Shown here: piece after piece, positions 48,878 to 57,157 of the stretch | Position numbering within the stretch: position 1 is the first letter of the stretch | How the letters are laid out: every line of letters begins with the position of its first letter | Source: Williamsia serinedens | GTDB lineage: Bacteria > Actinomycetota > Actinomycetes > Mycobacteriales > Mycobacteriaceae | Length of the DNA: 64,000 nt | Direction: 5' to 3' | NCBI RefSeq assembly: GCF_024171725.1 | Contig: NZ_JAMTCG010000007.1 | Location: forward strand, 124,001-188,000 | The notes under the pieces: model-generated | Seen by the model: only the letters and a program-made list of their open reading frames with translations | Database searches by the model: none | What the model was told of the DNA's origin: nothing | Position numbers and translations under genes: made by a program

Positions 48878-50011
48878 TCACCGCGGTCCTCCCCCGAGGA
48901 GCTCGCGCATCCGCTCGGCGATGGCATCCCATTCCCAGGTGCCGGTGGCCCATGCCCGACCGGCACGGCCCATCCGCGCGGCACGGTCGCGGTCGGCGAG
49001 CAGACCGCCGATCGCGGTCGCGACCGCGGACGCGTCCCGACCGTCGACGACGTGACCGGTGCGCCCGTCGACGACGGTCTCGGGGGCCCCGCCGGAGTCG
49101 CCGGCCACGACGGGGACGCCGCTGGCGGACGCCTCGAGGTAGACGATGCCGAGCCCCTCGACGTCCAGCCCGCCACCCCGGGTGCGGGCCGGCATGGCGA
49201 ACACGTCGGCGGCGGCGTGGTAGGCGGGGACGTCCCCGGCGTCGACCGAGCCGGTGAGCAGGATGCGGTCGCGGGCGGGCGACACGGCGCGGCGGCGCTC
49301 GAGGGCGTCCCGGTGCGGCCCGCCGCCGACGATCACCAGTCGGGCGTCGGGTTCATGGCGCAGCACCTCGGGGAAGCACTCGATGAGCACGTCCTGCCCC
49401 TTGCGGGGCACCAACCGCGACAGGCACAGCACCACGGGATCCTCGCCGAGGTCGTGGCGGTCACGGATGCGCGTCCGGGCGGCGGCGTCGGGGGCGAATC
49501 GCTGGGTGTCGACCCCCGGCGGGACGTGCTCCAGAGCGGCGCCCGCGCCGAACGCCGAGGCGAAACGACCGCGGGTGTACCGACTGACGAAGGTGACCAC
49601 GTCGGCGTGTGTCCCGATGTGCCGCAACGTCTGTCGCGCCACCGGCAGCATCGACCACCCCACCTCGTGTCCGTGGGTGCTGGCGACGACCCGGCGCGCA
49701 CCGGCCCGCCGGACCACCGGCGCCAGCACGGCGAGGGGCGCGGCCGCACCGAACCACACGGTGTCGATCTCGTGCCGGGCGACGAGGTCGGCGGCGCGGC
49801 GCGCCACGGCCGGCGTGGGCAGCATCAACCCCGTGGGGTGCCGATGCACGGCGTAGGGCGCACGGGCGTCGAAGGCTGCGTCGCCACGCCACCGCGGCGC
49901 GTACACGACCACCTCGTCCGACGGGAGCCGGTCGACCAGACTCTGCAGGTAGCTCTGGATCCCGCCCGGACGCGGGGGGTAGTCGTTGGTGACCAGCAGG
50001 GTGCGGGGCAC
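48878..50011 (-). CDS. pimB: GDP-mannose-dependent alpha-(1->6)-PIM mannosyltransferase PimB
   Basis: This GT4 enzyme adds the second mannose to phosphatidylinositol monomannoside on the cytoplasmic face. The 377-residue GT-B protein opens VPRTLLVTNDYPPRPGGIQSYL, has THGHEVGWS, PPGVDTQRFAP, LSRLVPRKGQDVLIE and the EX7E-type motif region EGLGIVYLEASASGVPVVAG. It is very close to PimB' (Rv2188c). The start is GTG. With mptA and the GT87 gene, three enzymes of the lipomannan route occur in this window. Confidence 0.93.
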   Translation of the reverse strand: MPRTLLVTNDYPPRPGGIQSYLQSLVDRLPSDEVVVYAPRWRGDAAFDARAPYAVHRHPTGLMLPTPAVARRAADLVARHEIDTVWFGAAAPLAVLAPVVRRAGARRVVASTHGHEVGWSMLPVARQTLRHIGTHADVVTFVSRYTRGRFASAFGAGAALEHVPPGVDTQRFAPDAAARTRIRDRHDLGEDPVVLCLSRLVPRKGQDVLIECFPEVLRHEPDARLVIVGGGPHRDALERRRAVSPARDRILLTGSVDAGDVPAYHAAADVFAMPARTRGGGLDVEGLGIVYLEASASGVPVVAGDSGGAPETVVDGRTGHVVDGRDASAVATAIGGLLADRDRAARMGRAGRAWATGTWEWDAIAERMRELLGGGPR

Positions 50012-50048
50012 TACGCCCGCCCGGGGCGGGGTCCGTCGAGGGGACCGG

Positions 50049-51434
50049 TCATCGCGCGACGGCCGCGGTCAGCCATGTCCGCCACCGGTCCAGCACGGCG
50101 TCGCCGGGCGCCCCGAGGGTCGCCGACATCGCGTCGGACTGCGCCTGGGTCGTGCTCGGCCCGCCCGCGAGACGGAGGTAGAGCGCCCGCAGGCGTTGCG
50201 GCGAGTACGCCTCGGCGGCGAAGGCCGCGAACGACCACGCGGTCTGGTACGCGACGCGCGCGTCGGGTCCCGACACGTCGAAGGCCGCGTCGTCGGGCAG
50301 CGCGCTCGGCAGCTGTCCGGCGCGCACACGGTCGGCGAGGTCGGGTGCGGCGTCGGCGAACACCCGATAGGTGCCCCGGCGGCCGACGTACTCGGCGACG
50401 CCCTCGGTGAGCCACTTCGGTGCGCTGTCGGCGGTCCGCGGTCGCGCCGCGACGTGGGTGAGCTCGTGTCGCAGCACCACGTCGAGAGCCGGCCCGGGCA
50501 GGTCCTGGACGGCGTTGGGGGTGAACACGACCCGTTGGCCGAGGGCGCTCGAGCCGGTGTCGTCCCCCGACACCGTGGCGGCCGCGGCGGACGCGGTGTC
50601 GCCCTGCGCGCGGGCCAGTCCGGCGAACGCCGACGTCGAGTCGGTCGCGATCACGACCGCGCGCCGCGGCCACTGCCCGCCCCAGAAGGCGGTCACCGCA
50701 CCGACGGCACCCGGCAGTGCCGCGCGGATGCGGTCCCCGAGGCCGCGGCTGCCGGGGTAGTCGAGGACCACGGACGTGCCGCCACCGGTCGACACGCGCT
50801 GCGCGCGCACGTCGGGGAAGTCCCAGAACTGGGGACGTACGGTGCCCGTGCCGAGCAGGGGCCCGGCGTCGCCGACCACGGTCCACCGGTCGTCGTACCG
50901 GGCCATCACCATGGGTCGCAGCACGGTGGTCGGCGCCTGGTCGACGCCGGCGAACTGGTAGCGCAGGGCGACGGGGACCACCCACGAGTCGGAGCTGCCC
51001 TGCGCGTCGAGGCGCTGCTGCAGCGCGGCGGGGACGGTCAGTTCCCCGAGTTGGCCGCTGTCACCGAGCTCCCCGGAAGCGTCGCCGTCCCCGGTGTCGC
51101 GCTGGACGCGGTAGTCGAGGGTGCCGATCCCGACGGCGGCGAAGGCCCGAGCCGTGCGCGCGATCGAGGCCCGGAAGTCGGGTGTGGCGGCCGGGTCGAC
51201 GAGACCGGTCGCCGCCGACACGTCACCGGAGCGTTCCGCGCGCGCCAGCGCGCCGAGCGTCGCTAGGACACCCTGCTCACGGTCGGACTCGTAGACGTTC
51301 TCCGACGAGGACGACGCCGCGGTGGGTCCTGGGGTGTCCGAACTGCAGGCCGTCGCCCCGATCGCGCAGACCACGGCGACGGCGACCGCGGCGACGACGC
51401 GGGCTCGGACGCCGGTTCCGATCGGGTGGCGCAC
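50049..51434 (-). CDS. Secreted lipoprotein with gluzincin-type (HELTH) metallopeptidase motif
   Basis: The 461-residue protein has a signal peptide with lipobox ending AC at residue 30 (AIGATACSS) and an acidic Ser-rich linker. A domain with LRHELTHVAARP follows at about residue 325, then WLTEGVAEYVG, the HExxH plus downstream Glu of a gluzincin (peptidase MA-like) zinc site. It should be lipid-anchored outside the membrane. The substrate is unknown. It sits one base downstream of an NlpC/P60 hydrolase gene, suggesting a shared envelope role, and lies where Rv2189c is in mycobacteria, although that protein is shorter. Confidence 0.8.
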   Translation of the reverse strand: MRHPIGTGVRARVVAAVAVAVVCAIGATACSSDTPGPTAASSSSENVYESDREQGVLATLGALARAERSGDVSAATGLVDPAATPDFRASIARTARAFAAVGIGTLDYRVQRDTGDGDASGELGDSGQLGELTVPAALQQRLDAQGSSDSWVVPVALRYQFAGVDQAPTTVLRPMVMARYDDRWTVVGDAGPLLGTGTVRPQFWDFPDVRAQRVSTGGGTSVVLDYPGSRGLGDRIRAALPGAVGAVTAFWGGQWPRRAVVIATDSTSAFAGLARAQGDTASAAAATVSGDDTGSSALGQRVVFTPNAVQDLPGPALDVVLRHELTHVAARPRTADSAPKWLTEGVAEYVGRRGTYRVFADAAPDLADRVRAGQLPSALPDDAAFDVSGPDARVAYQTAWSFAAFAAEAYSPQRLRALYLRLAGGPSTTQAQSDAMSATLGAPGDAVLDRWRTWLTAAVAR

Positions 51435-51435
51435 C

Positions 51436-52476
51436 TCAGTAGCGCCGGGCGGCCTTGTAGGGCCCCGCGTCGTCGATCGGGACCACCTTCACCGGGACCC
51501 CGAACGTCGAGGCGTGCACCACGTAGCCGTCGCCGACGTACATGCCGACGTGGCTGGCGTCGTCGTAGTAGATGATCAGGTCGCCGGGCCGCAGGTCCTT
51601 GCGGTCGACCGGTGTGCCGCCGGCGAGCTGGGCCTCGCTCGACCGCGGGAGCGTCTCGCCGGCCTGCTTGTAGGCCCACACCATGAGACCCGAGCAGTCG
51701 AACTGTGCCGGGCCGGTGGCGCCCCACACGTAGGGATCGCCGATCCGGGTGAGCGCGGCCTGGACCGCGACGACCCAGGGGGCGGTGCCCTTCGGGATGA
51801 GCGCCGGGTCGAACGTGATGTCGGGACCACGCAGTGCCGCGAGCTGCTTGCCCGTCAGCGACTCGTAGACGGCCTTGACCTGGGCGATGTTGAGCTGCAG
51901 GTCGGTCTGCTTGGCCTGCAGTCCCGCCCGGGTGGCGTCGACGGCGGCGACGGCCTTCGCCGCGGTGTCGCGGGCCTGCTGCGCGGACGCCTTGGCCTTC
52001 TCCGCGTCGGCCGAGGCCGCCCGGTAGGCCCGCACGTCGGCCGCGGTCTGTCGCGACAGCATCTCCAGCCCCGACATCTGGTCGAGCAACGACTGGGGCG
52101 AGTCGGAGACGAGCACGGCGTAGAGGCGGTTGACGCGGGCTCCGCGGTACGAGGCCCGCACCAGCGTGTCGACACGCGACTGCAGGGCGTCGAGACGGCC
52201 CGACAGCGCCGCGAGTTGCTTGTCGGCCGCGGCCACGGCCGCATCGGCGGCACGGACCTCCGCCTGACGACGGTCGAGGTCGATCTGCGCGTTGTGCATC
52301 GCCTCGGACGCCTTCTCGGCGTCACGACCCAGCGACGTGTAGCGGGCCAGGAGCTGGTCGGGGTTGCGGGTGACCGGGTCGGCGCCCGAGGGCGCGGCGG
52401 AGCACAGGACGATCACACCGACGACGAGGGTCGCGATGCACGAGACGACGCCGCGCACGACACGCTCTCCGACCAT
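51436..52476 (-). CDS. NlpC/P60 peptidoglycan hydrolase with coiled-coil N-terminal domain (RipA/Rv2190c-like)
   Basis: The 346-residue secreted endopeptidase has a signal peptide (about 1-32), a long coiled coil (about 40-215, Ala/Gln/Lys-rich) that in RipA-type proteins autoinhibits or docks the enzyme, and the NlpC/P60 domain. Active Cys is C261 in QFDCSGLMVW, with His in DASHVGMYVGDGYVVH. It should cleave D-Glu-mDAP bonds in stem peptides during division. The ATG at 52476 is chosen for the signal peptide. It ends one base before the lipoprotein gene. Confidence 0.92.
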   Translation of the reverse strand: MVGERVVRGVVSCIATLVVGVIVLCSAAPSGADPVTRNPDQLLARYTSLGRDAEKASEAMHNAQIDLDRRQAEVRAADAAVAAADKQLAALSGRLDALQSRVDTLVRASYRGARVNRLYAVLVSDSPQSLLDQMSGLEMLSRQTAADVRAYRAASADAEKAKASAQQARDTAAKAVAAVDATRAGLQAKQTDLQLNIAQVKAVYESLTGKQLAALRGPDITFDPALIPKGTAPWVVAVQAALTRIGDPYVWGATGPAQFDCSGLMVWAYKQAGETLPRSSEAQLAGGTPVDRKDLRPGDLIIYYDDASHVGMYVGDGYVVHASTFGVPVKVVPIDDAGPYKAARRY

Positions 52477-52588
52477 CACGAGTACTGCTTCACCTTCGAA
52501 TCCGTCCGTTCCCCGGCGAGTGAACCGAGGACCTGCGACCGCTCCCCCGCCGCCCGCAGCGAGGATACGGTCACCACCGCACCTGTGG

Positions 52589-52611
52589 CCGCGGTTCACC
52601 GAGAACCGCGG
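52589..52611 (-). terminator. Terminator after the short NlpC/P60 gene
   Basis: CCGCGGTTC-ACCGA-GAACCGCGG is a perfect 9-bp stem with a 5-base loop, 20 bases past the stop at 52631. It separates the riboswitch-controlled gene from the second NlpC/P60 gene, which then needs its own promoter; TATCCT at 52562-52567 (minus) is a possible -10. Confidence 0.7.
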
Positions 52612-52630
52612 ACCGGTCACCCCGGCGTCG

Positions 52631-53215
52631 TCAGTAGCGCCGGGCGGCGTAGAAGTCGACGCTCTTGAGGCTGGCCTTCGACACCGGGACACCCTCGGTC
52701 AGCGAGTGCACGATCGTGCCGTTGCCGATGTAGATGCCCGCGTGCGACCCGCCGTTCATGATGATGACGTCGCCGGGCTCGAGGTCCTTCTCCGCGACCG
52801 GGGTGCCGCCGCCGAGCTGGCCGTAGCTGTCCCGGGGGATGGTCTTGCCGGCCTGCTTGTAGGACCAGTAGACGAGGCCGGAGCAGTCGAACGCGCTGGG
52901 CCCCGCGGCGCCGTAGACGTACGGCGACCCGATGCGGGTGACCGCGGCCGACGCGGCACGCTGACCGATGGCGGCGGCGGTGCGCAGGTTCGGGGTGGTC
53001 TCCGGGCCCTTCGGCTTCGCCTTGAACTGCGGTGGGATCTGGTTCTCGGTCACCCCGGGGATCTCGAAGGTCCCGATGCCCGGCACCGTGATCGGTGCGG
53101 CAAGGGCGGGACCGGCTCCGGTCGCCACGGCGCCCAGGGTGATCGTGCCGGCGAGGACGGCGCCTCGCGCGGTCTTCAGACCGGTGTTCGTGCTCTGTGC
53201 GCGGTGCTTCGCCAC
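52631..53215 (-). CDS. Short secreted NlpC/P60 peptidoglycan endopeptidase (RipB/RipD-like)
   Basis: The 194-residue protein has a signal peptide ending near residue 39 (GPALAAPITV), a linker of about 45 residues with no coiled coil, and an NlpC/P60 domain with C111 in AFDCSGLVYWS and His residues in GGSHAGIYIGNGTIVHS. Catalytic residues look intact. Its domain closely resembles the neighbouring longer hydrolase, both ending YAARRY or KAARRY, so they are likely tandem paralogues. A c-di-AMP riboswitch precedes it, tying hydrolase level to that messenger. Confidence 0.92.
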   Translation of the reverse strand: MAKHRAQSTNTGLKTARGAVLAGTITLGAVATGAGPALAAPITVPGIGTFEIPGVTENQIPPQFKAKPKGPETTPNLRTAAAIGQRAASAAVTRIGSPYVYGAAGPSAFDCSGLVYWSYKQAGKTIPRDSYGQLGGGTPVAEKDLEPGDVIIMNGGSHAGIYIGNGTIVHSLTEGVPVSKASLKSVDFYAARRY

Positions 53216-53228
53216 GTACGCGTTCTCC

Positions 53229-53420
53229 TCGGTTCTTCCTCGACCGCCGACCGGGTTAGCTGTCGGATTCGGGCCGGAAGAATGGCCCTACGCCGTGCCC
53301 GCCATGGCTGATGGACACCGCGATTCACCCCGAGTCGGACTCGCGTCCGTCAATGGTGGTTCCCCGGTTCGCCCCGCGGGGCGATTGAGCGGTGACCCGG
53401 CGGTCCGACTCGGTGTGAGA
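53229..53420 (-). ncRNA. Cyclic di-AMP (ydaO-yuaA) riboswitch
   Basis: On the minus strand, conserved ydaO blocks appear in order: CGGGGCGAACCGGGGAACC, CGGGGTGAATCGCG, then CCGAATCCGACAGCTAACCC followed by GGCGGTCGAGGAAGAA. These are the family's recognisable junction and pseudoknot segments. The element ends about 15 bases before the GTG/ATG region of a secreted NlpC/P60 gene, the classic actinobacterial target. Boundaries are approximate. In known cases ligand binding lowers expression. Confidence 0.88.
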
Positions 53421-53444
53421 CGGGCTGCCCGCGAGGTCTCGGAA

Positions 53445-53474
53445 AGGTTACGAAACCGTACGTCGATCTGTCCA
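53445..53474 (-). promoter_or_regulatory. Promoter of the riboswitch-controlled hydrolase, with possible MtrA-like box
   Basis: The minus strand has TGGACA (53469-53474), an 18-bp spacer and TAACCT (53445-53450), putting the start near 53438, just ahead of the riboswitch. GTACGGTTTCGTAAC across the -10 resembles the paired GTAAC half-sites bound by MtrA, which controls cell-wall hydrolase genes in mycobacteria. The promoter is moderately supported; the MtrA reading is tentative. Confidence 0.45.
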
Positions 53475-53514
53475 CCGCGACACACGCCCCTGTGGACAGG
53501 TCGACGGCGCGGCG

Positions 53515-53784
53515 TCAGCCTGCCCGACGCGACGCGAGATCCGTTACGCGCGAGCGCTTCTCGGTCACGATCCGCGAGCGTCGAGCCGACGGCGGGGCGA
53601 GGCCGGCCTCCACCAGGACCTCGATCGCGGCCCGGATGTCGTCGACCTCGCCGATGGTCGGGTCGACCCCGGCGTCGAGGTCGTCGTCGCTGATCACCGT
53701 GCCGCGCACCGGGATCAGGACACTCATGATGCAGCCGTCACAGGCCCGGCCACGGCCGGGGCAGGTGGCACAGTCGATCCGCAT
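53515..53784 (-). CDS. Small conserved protein with CxxC pairs (unassigned)
   Basis: The 89-residue protein begins MRIDCATCPGRGRACDGCIMSVLI, giving four cysteines as CxxC-N6-CxxC, a likely metal (zinc or iron-sulfur) site. A short acidic stretch and a basic tail follow. Similar short Cys-rich proteins are common in actinobacteria without known function. The ATG at 53784 places the Cys cluster at the very N-terminus. It is divergent from the DEDD nuclease gene with 142 bp between, and lies next to the riboswitch region of the hydrolase. Confidence 0.72.
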   Translation of the reverse strand: MRIDCATCPGRGRACDGCIMSVLIPVRGTVISDDDLDAGVDPTIGEVDDIRAAIEVLVEAGLAPPSARRSRIVTEKRSRVTDLASRRAG

Positions 53785-53926
53785 TGTGATCTCCGTCTCA
53801 GTCTCGGGAACTCGGGCGTCGGGTGCGGGAGGCGGTCCGACGTCGCTCGTCGGGGAGGCTAGACACGGCCACCGACAGACCCGCGCCGTGCGGCCGTTGT
53901 CCGACGGTCGAACTAATGTTCGCCTC

Positions 53927-55768
53927 ATGCGTCACGCAGACCACATGAGTCCGTCGTCGGCACCTGCCGCGGCCGCGGCTCCGGTGCAGCTCACACTCGA
54001 CGCCGAGGTGCCGCTCATCGCCGAGACGTTCGTGATCGTCGACCTCGAGACGACCGGCGGGAGCCCCGGACGCGACCGCATCACCGAGATCGGTGCGGTG
54101 AAGGTGCGGGGCGGTGAGGTGCTGGGCGAGTTCGCGACGCTCGTCGACCCGGGCTGCGCCATCCCCCCGCACATCGTGCGACTCACCGGCATCACCGAGG
54201 CGATGGCCTACGCCGCCCCACCCATCGAGGAGGTGCTCCCGGCGTTCCTCGAGTTCGCGCGCGACGCGGTGATCGTGGCGCACAACGCACGGTTCGACAC
54301 CGGCTTCCTCCGCGCCGCGGCCGTGGCGACGGGCCACACCTTCTCGGCCCGACGCGTCCTGTGCACGGTCAAGCTGGCCCGTCGGGTGCTGACGAAGGAC
54401 GAGGCGCCCACGGTGAAGCTCTCGGCACTCGCGCGACTGTTCGCGGTGTCGACCACACCGACCCACCGCGCGCTCGACGACGCACGGGCCACGGTCGAGG
54501 TCATGCACGCGCTGTTCGAACGCGTCGGGAACCTGGGCGTCGGCACGTACCGCGAGCTCGTCGACTTCCTCCCCGGCATCCCGGCGGCCCACCGCGCGAA
54601 ACGGTCGATGGTCGCGGGACTGCCGACCCGACCGGGGGTCTACCTCTTCCGTGGTCCGTCCGAGGAGGTCCTCTACGTCGGTACCGCCACCGACCTGCGC
54701 CGACGTGCCGGCCAGTACTTCACCGGGGCGGAGACACGCACGCGGATGCGCGAGATGATCGCCCTGGCCACCCGCGTCGACCACGTCGAGTGCGCGCACC
54801 GGCTCGAGGCCGGGGTCCGCGAACTGCGCCTGCTGTCCGCCCACCGACCCGCCTACAACCGGCGCTCGAAGGCACCGCACGTCGGCTGGTGGGTCACCCT
54901 CACCGACGAACCGTTCCCGCGTCTCGCCGTCACCCGGACGCCCCGGGCCGTCGCCGTCGGGCCGATCCGGTCGCGGGCCGACGCACGCGAGGTGGCCGGT
55001 CTCATCGCGGGGTGCTGCGGTCTGCGGACCTGCCGGCACCGCATCGCCGCCTCGCGCAGGCACGACTGCGCCACCACCGCCGACGGGCGCATCCCGGTCG
55101 GGGGGTGCCAGGCCGCGGGGACCTCGTCCGACGTCGACGGCTACCGCCCGGCCGTCGAGCGGGCCCGGGATCTCATCACCGGCCGCGACGACGGACCCCT
55201 GCGCAGCGTGCTCACCCGGATCGACCACCTCGCGGGCGTCGAGATGTTCGAGACCGCCGCGCGCGTCCGGGACCGTCTCGCCCTGACGCTCACGTCGTTG
55301 GAGCGCTGCCAGCGCCTCGCGGCGCTGTGTGCCGTCGCCGAGATCGTCGCCGCGCGCCCCGACGGCAGCGGCGGATGGCAGCTCGCGGTGGTCCGTCACG
55401 GCCGGCTCGCCGCGGCCGGGGTCGCCACCGTCGGTGTCCCGCCCGTGCCCGTCGCCGAGGCGCTCTGCGCGTCGGCGGAGACGGTCGTCCCCGACGTCGG
55501 CCCGTTGGGCGGCGCGCCGTCGGAGGAGGTCGCGCTCGTGTACCGCTGGCTGACCGAGCCGGGTGTCCGGATCGTCTGCGGGACAGCGGGTCTCGCGCTG
55601 CCCATCCGCTCGGCGGCACGCTGGTCTGGGTGGCGGGACACCGTCGCGGTCGCCCGTGACCGGGCACGGGAGCTGCGCGGTGCGGACGACGCCGCCCGTG
55701 ACGCGACGCACCCCCGGGCCGCGACCACCCCGACGCCGGGACCCCGCCGCCTAGAGTTGACCGGGTGA
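53927..55768 (+). CDS. DEDD exonuclease (DnaQ-like) fused to a GIY-YIG/UvrC-like nuclease domain (Rv2191-like)
   Basis: The 613-residue protein has an N-terminal DnaQ-type 3'-5' exonuclease domain (IVDLETTGGSPGRDRITEIGAV, HNARFDTGFLRAA, HRALDDARATVEVM) at about residues 30-200. A GIY-YIG domain (TRPGVYLFRGPSEEVLYVGTATDLRRR) at about 225-300 and a UvrC-like Cys-rich middle part (CCGLRTCRHRIAA) follow. The proposed role is DNA repair or proofreading, as for the DEDD-UvrC-like family; it lacks the RNase H-like UvrC C-terminus. The ATG at 53927 or 53945 may start it. It overlaps the next gene as GTGA. Confidence 0.9.
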   Translation: MRHADHMSPSSAPAAAAAPVQLTLDAEVPLIAETFVIVDLETTGGSPGRDRITEIGAVKVRGGEVLGEFATLVDPGCAIPPHIVRLTGITEAMAYAAPPIEEVLPAFLEFARDAVIVAHNARFDTGFLRAAAVATGHTFSARRVLCTVKLARRVLTKDEAPTVKLSALARLFAVSTTPTHRALDDARATVEVMHALFERVGNLGVGTYRELVDFLPGIPAAHRAKRSMVAGLPTRPGVYLFRGPSEEVLYVGTATDLRRRAGQYFTGAETRTRMREMIALATRVDHVECAHRLEAGVRELRLLSAHRPAYNRRSKAPHVGWWVTLTDEPFPRLAVTRTPRAVAVGPIRSRADAREVAGLIAGCCGLRTCRHRIAASRRHDCATTADGRIPVGGCQAAGTSSDVDGYRPAVERARDLITGRDDGPLRSVLTRIDHLAGVEMFETAARVRDRLALTLTSLERCQRLAALCAVAEIVAARPDGSGGWQLAVVRHGRLAAAGVATVGVPPVPVAEALCASAETVVPDVGPLGGAPSEEVALVYRWLTEPGVRIVCGTAGLALPIRSAARWSGWRDTVAVARDRARELRGADDAARDATHPRAATTPTPGPRRLELTG

Positions 55769-56040
55769 TCACGGCCATCGTCCTCATCTCTGCCGACGTC
55801 CACGCCATCGACGAGACGGCTCAGGCCGTCGCCGACGTCGACGGGGTGCGCGAGGTCTACTCGTGCGCCGGTGACGTCGACCTGATCGCGATCGTCTCCG
55901 TGCGCGACCACGAGCGGGTCGCATCCGTGGTCACCGGGACCATCAACAAGCTGCCCGGGGTGCGCCACACCGCCACCCACATCGCGTTCAAGGCCTACTC
56001 CAGCGCCGACGTCGACGCGGGGTTCGCCATCGGCGAGTGA
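55765..56040 (+). CDS. Stand-alone Lrp/AsnC ligand-binding (RAM) domain protein
   Basis: The 91-residue protein is only the effector domain of Lrp/AsnC regulators (MITAIVLISADVHAIDETAQ, CAGDVDLIAIVSVRD, GTINKLPGVRHTATHIAF) with no DNA-binding part. Such single-domain proteins bind amino acids as dimers or octamers and may modulate full-length regulators. It overlaps the nuclease gene (GTGA) and faces trpD with an 18-bp gap, a position conserved in mycobacteria. Confidence 0.9.
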   Translation: MITAIVLISADVHAIDETAQAVADVDGVREVYSCAGDVDLIAIVSVRDHERVASVVTGTINKLPGVRHTATHIAFKAYSSADVDAGFAIGE

Positions 56041-56058
56041 CGCCGACCGCGCCGCCGC

Positions 56059-57135
56059 TCAGGCCCGGAAGGCCGCCCACCGCTCGAGCAGCGCCGCCGC
56101 CGAGCCGTCGTCGACCGCCGTCGCGGCGCGGGTGATCGCGGCCCGCAGCTTCTCCTCCAGGTCGGCCAGCGGGTCGCCGTCGTCCAGGGAGGACCGTGCG
56201 GCGGCGAGATCGTGCGCGACCGCGGCACCGGCCGCGTTGAGCAGCACGGCGTCGCGCACGGGGCCGTGGTCGCCGCCGAACACCGACCGCGCGACCGCGG
56301 CGTTCACGTCCACGTCACCGCCCCGCAGCGCGCTCGGGTCGCAGAGCTCGATGCCCAGACGTCGGGGGTCGAGGTGCAGTTCGACGACCTCGCCGCCCGC
56401 GGCGACCCACGCCGTCGACGTCGTCGTGGTGGTCAGCTCGTCGAGTCCGTCGTCGCCGCGGGCGACGATGACGCTGTCCCCCCGGTCGGCGAACGCCTGC
56501 GCGACCACCGGTGCGAGGTCCTCGAAGGCGCAGCCGACCAACCCGGCCCCCGGTCGTGCCGGGTTCGTCAACGGCCCCAGCACGTTGAACACCGTCGGGA
56601 TGCCCAGTTCCTTGCGCGGCGCCGACGCGTAGCGCAGTGCGGGGTGGAACACCGGGGCGAAACAGAACCCGATGCCGACCTCGGCGACGCAGCGCGCGAC
56701 GCCGGCCGCGTCGAGCGTGATGTCGACACCCAGGCTCTCGAGCACGTCCGCCCCTCCGCTGCGCGAGGTCTGGGCGCGGTTGCCGTGCTTGACGACGGGG
56801 ATGCCCGTCGCGGCGACGACCACCGACGCCATTGTGGAGATGTTCACGGTGTGGGCACGGTCACCGCCGGTGCCGACGATGTCGACGGCGAGCCCGTCGA
56901 CGGGTACCTGCACGGAGTGGGCCAGCATCTCGGCCGCGAACGCGGTCAGTTCCTCCGGCGCGGGGCCCTTGATCTTCACCGCGATGCCGAACGCGGCGAT
57001 CTGCGCCGACGTCGCCGCGTCGGACATGATCTCGTTCATCGCCCACCGCGCGTCGGCCGGCGACAGGTCCTGTCGCTGCGCGAGCGTGCCGAGGACGGCA
57101 GGCCAGCTCGTGGGGGCGGTCTGCGCGGTGCTCAT
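56059..57135 (-). CDS. trpD: Anthranilate phosphoribosyltransferase
   Basis: TrpD transfers phosphoribose to anthranilate in tryptophan synthesis. The 358-residue protein has the PRPP site VGTGGDRAHTVNIST, VKHGNRAQTSRSG, and PTVFNVLGPLTNPARPG; an N-terminal helical domain precedes them. The gene stands apart from other trp genes, as in M. tuberculosis (Rv2192c). The ATG at 57135 is well placed. No trp leader was seen. Confidence 0.95.
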   Translation of the reverse strand: MSTAQTAPTSWPAVLGTLAQRQDLSPADARWAMNEIMSDAATSAQIAAFGIAVKIKGPAPEELTAFAAEMLAHSVQVPVDGLAVDIVGTGGDRAHTVNISTMASVVVAATGIPVVKHGNRAQTSRSGGADVLESLGVDITLDAAGVARCVAEVGIGFCFAPVFHPALRYASAPRKELGIPTVFNVLGPLTNPARPGAGLVGCAFEDLAPVVAQAFADRGDSVIVARGDDGLDELTTTTTSTAWVAAGGEVVELHLDPRRLGIELCDPSALRGGDVDVNAAVARSVFGGDHGPVRDAVLLNAAGAAVAHDLAAARSSLDDGDPLADLEEKLRAAITRAATAVDDGSAAALLERWAAFRA

Positions 57136-57157
57136 GGCTCGTCAGCCTAGGCGGGGG

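Noticed and set aside
50011-50985. Open frame of 324 residues overlapping the HELTH lipoprotein
   Set aside because: It is an Arg/Gly-rich alternative reading of the lipoprotein gene with no start signal or domain.
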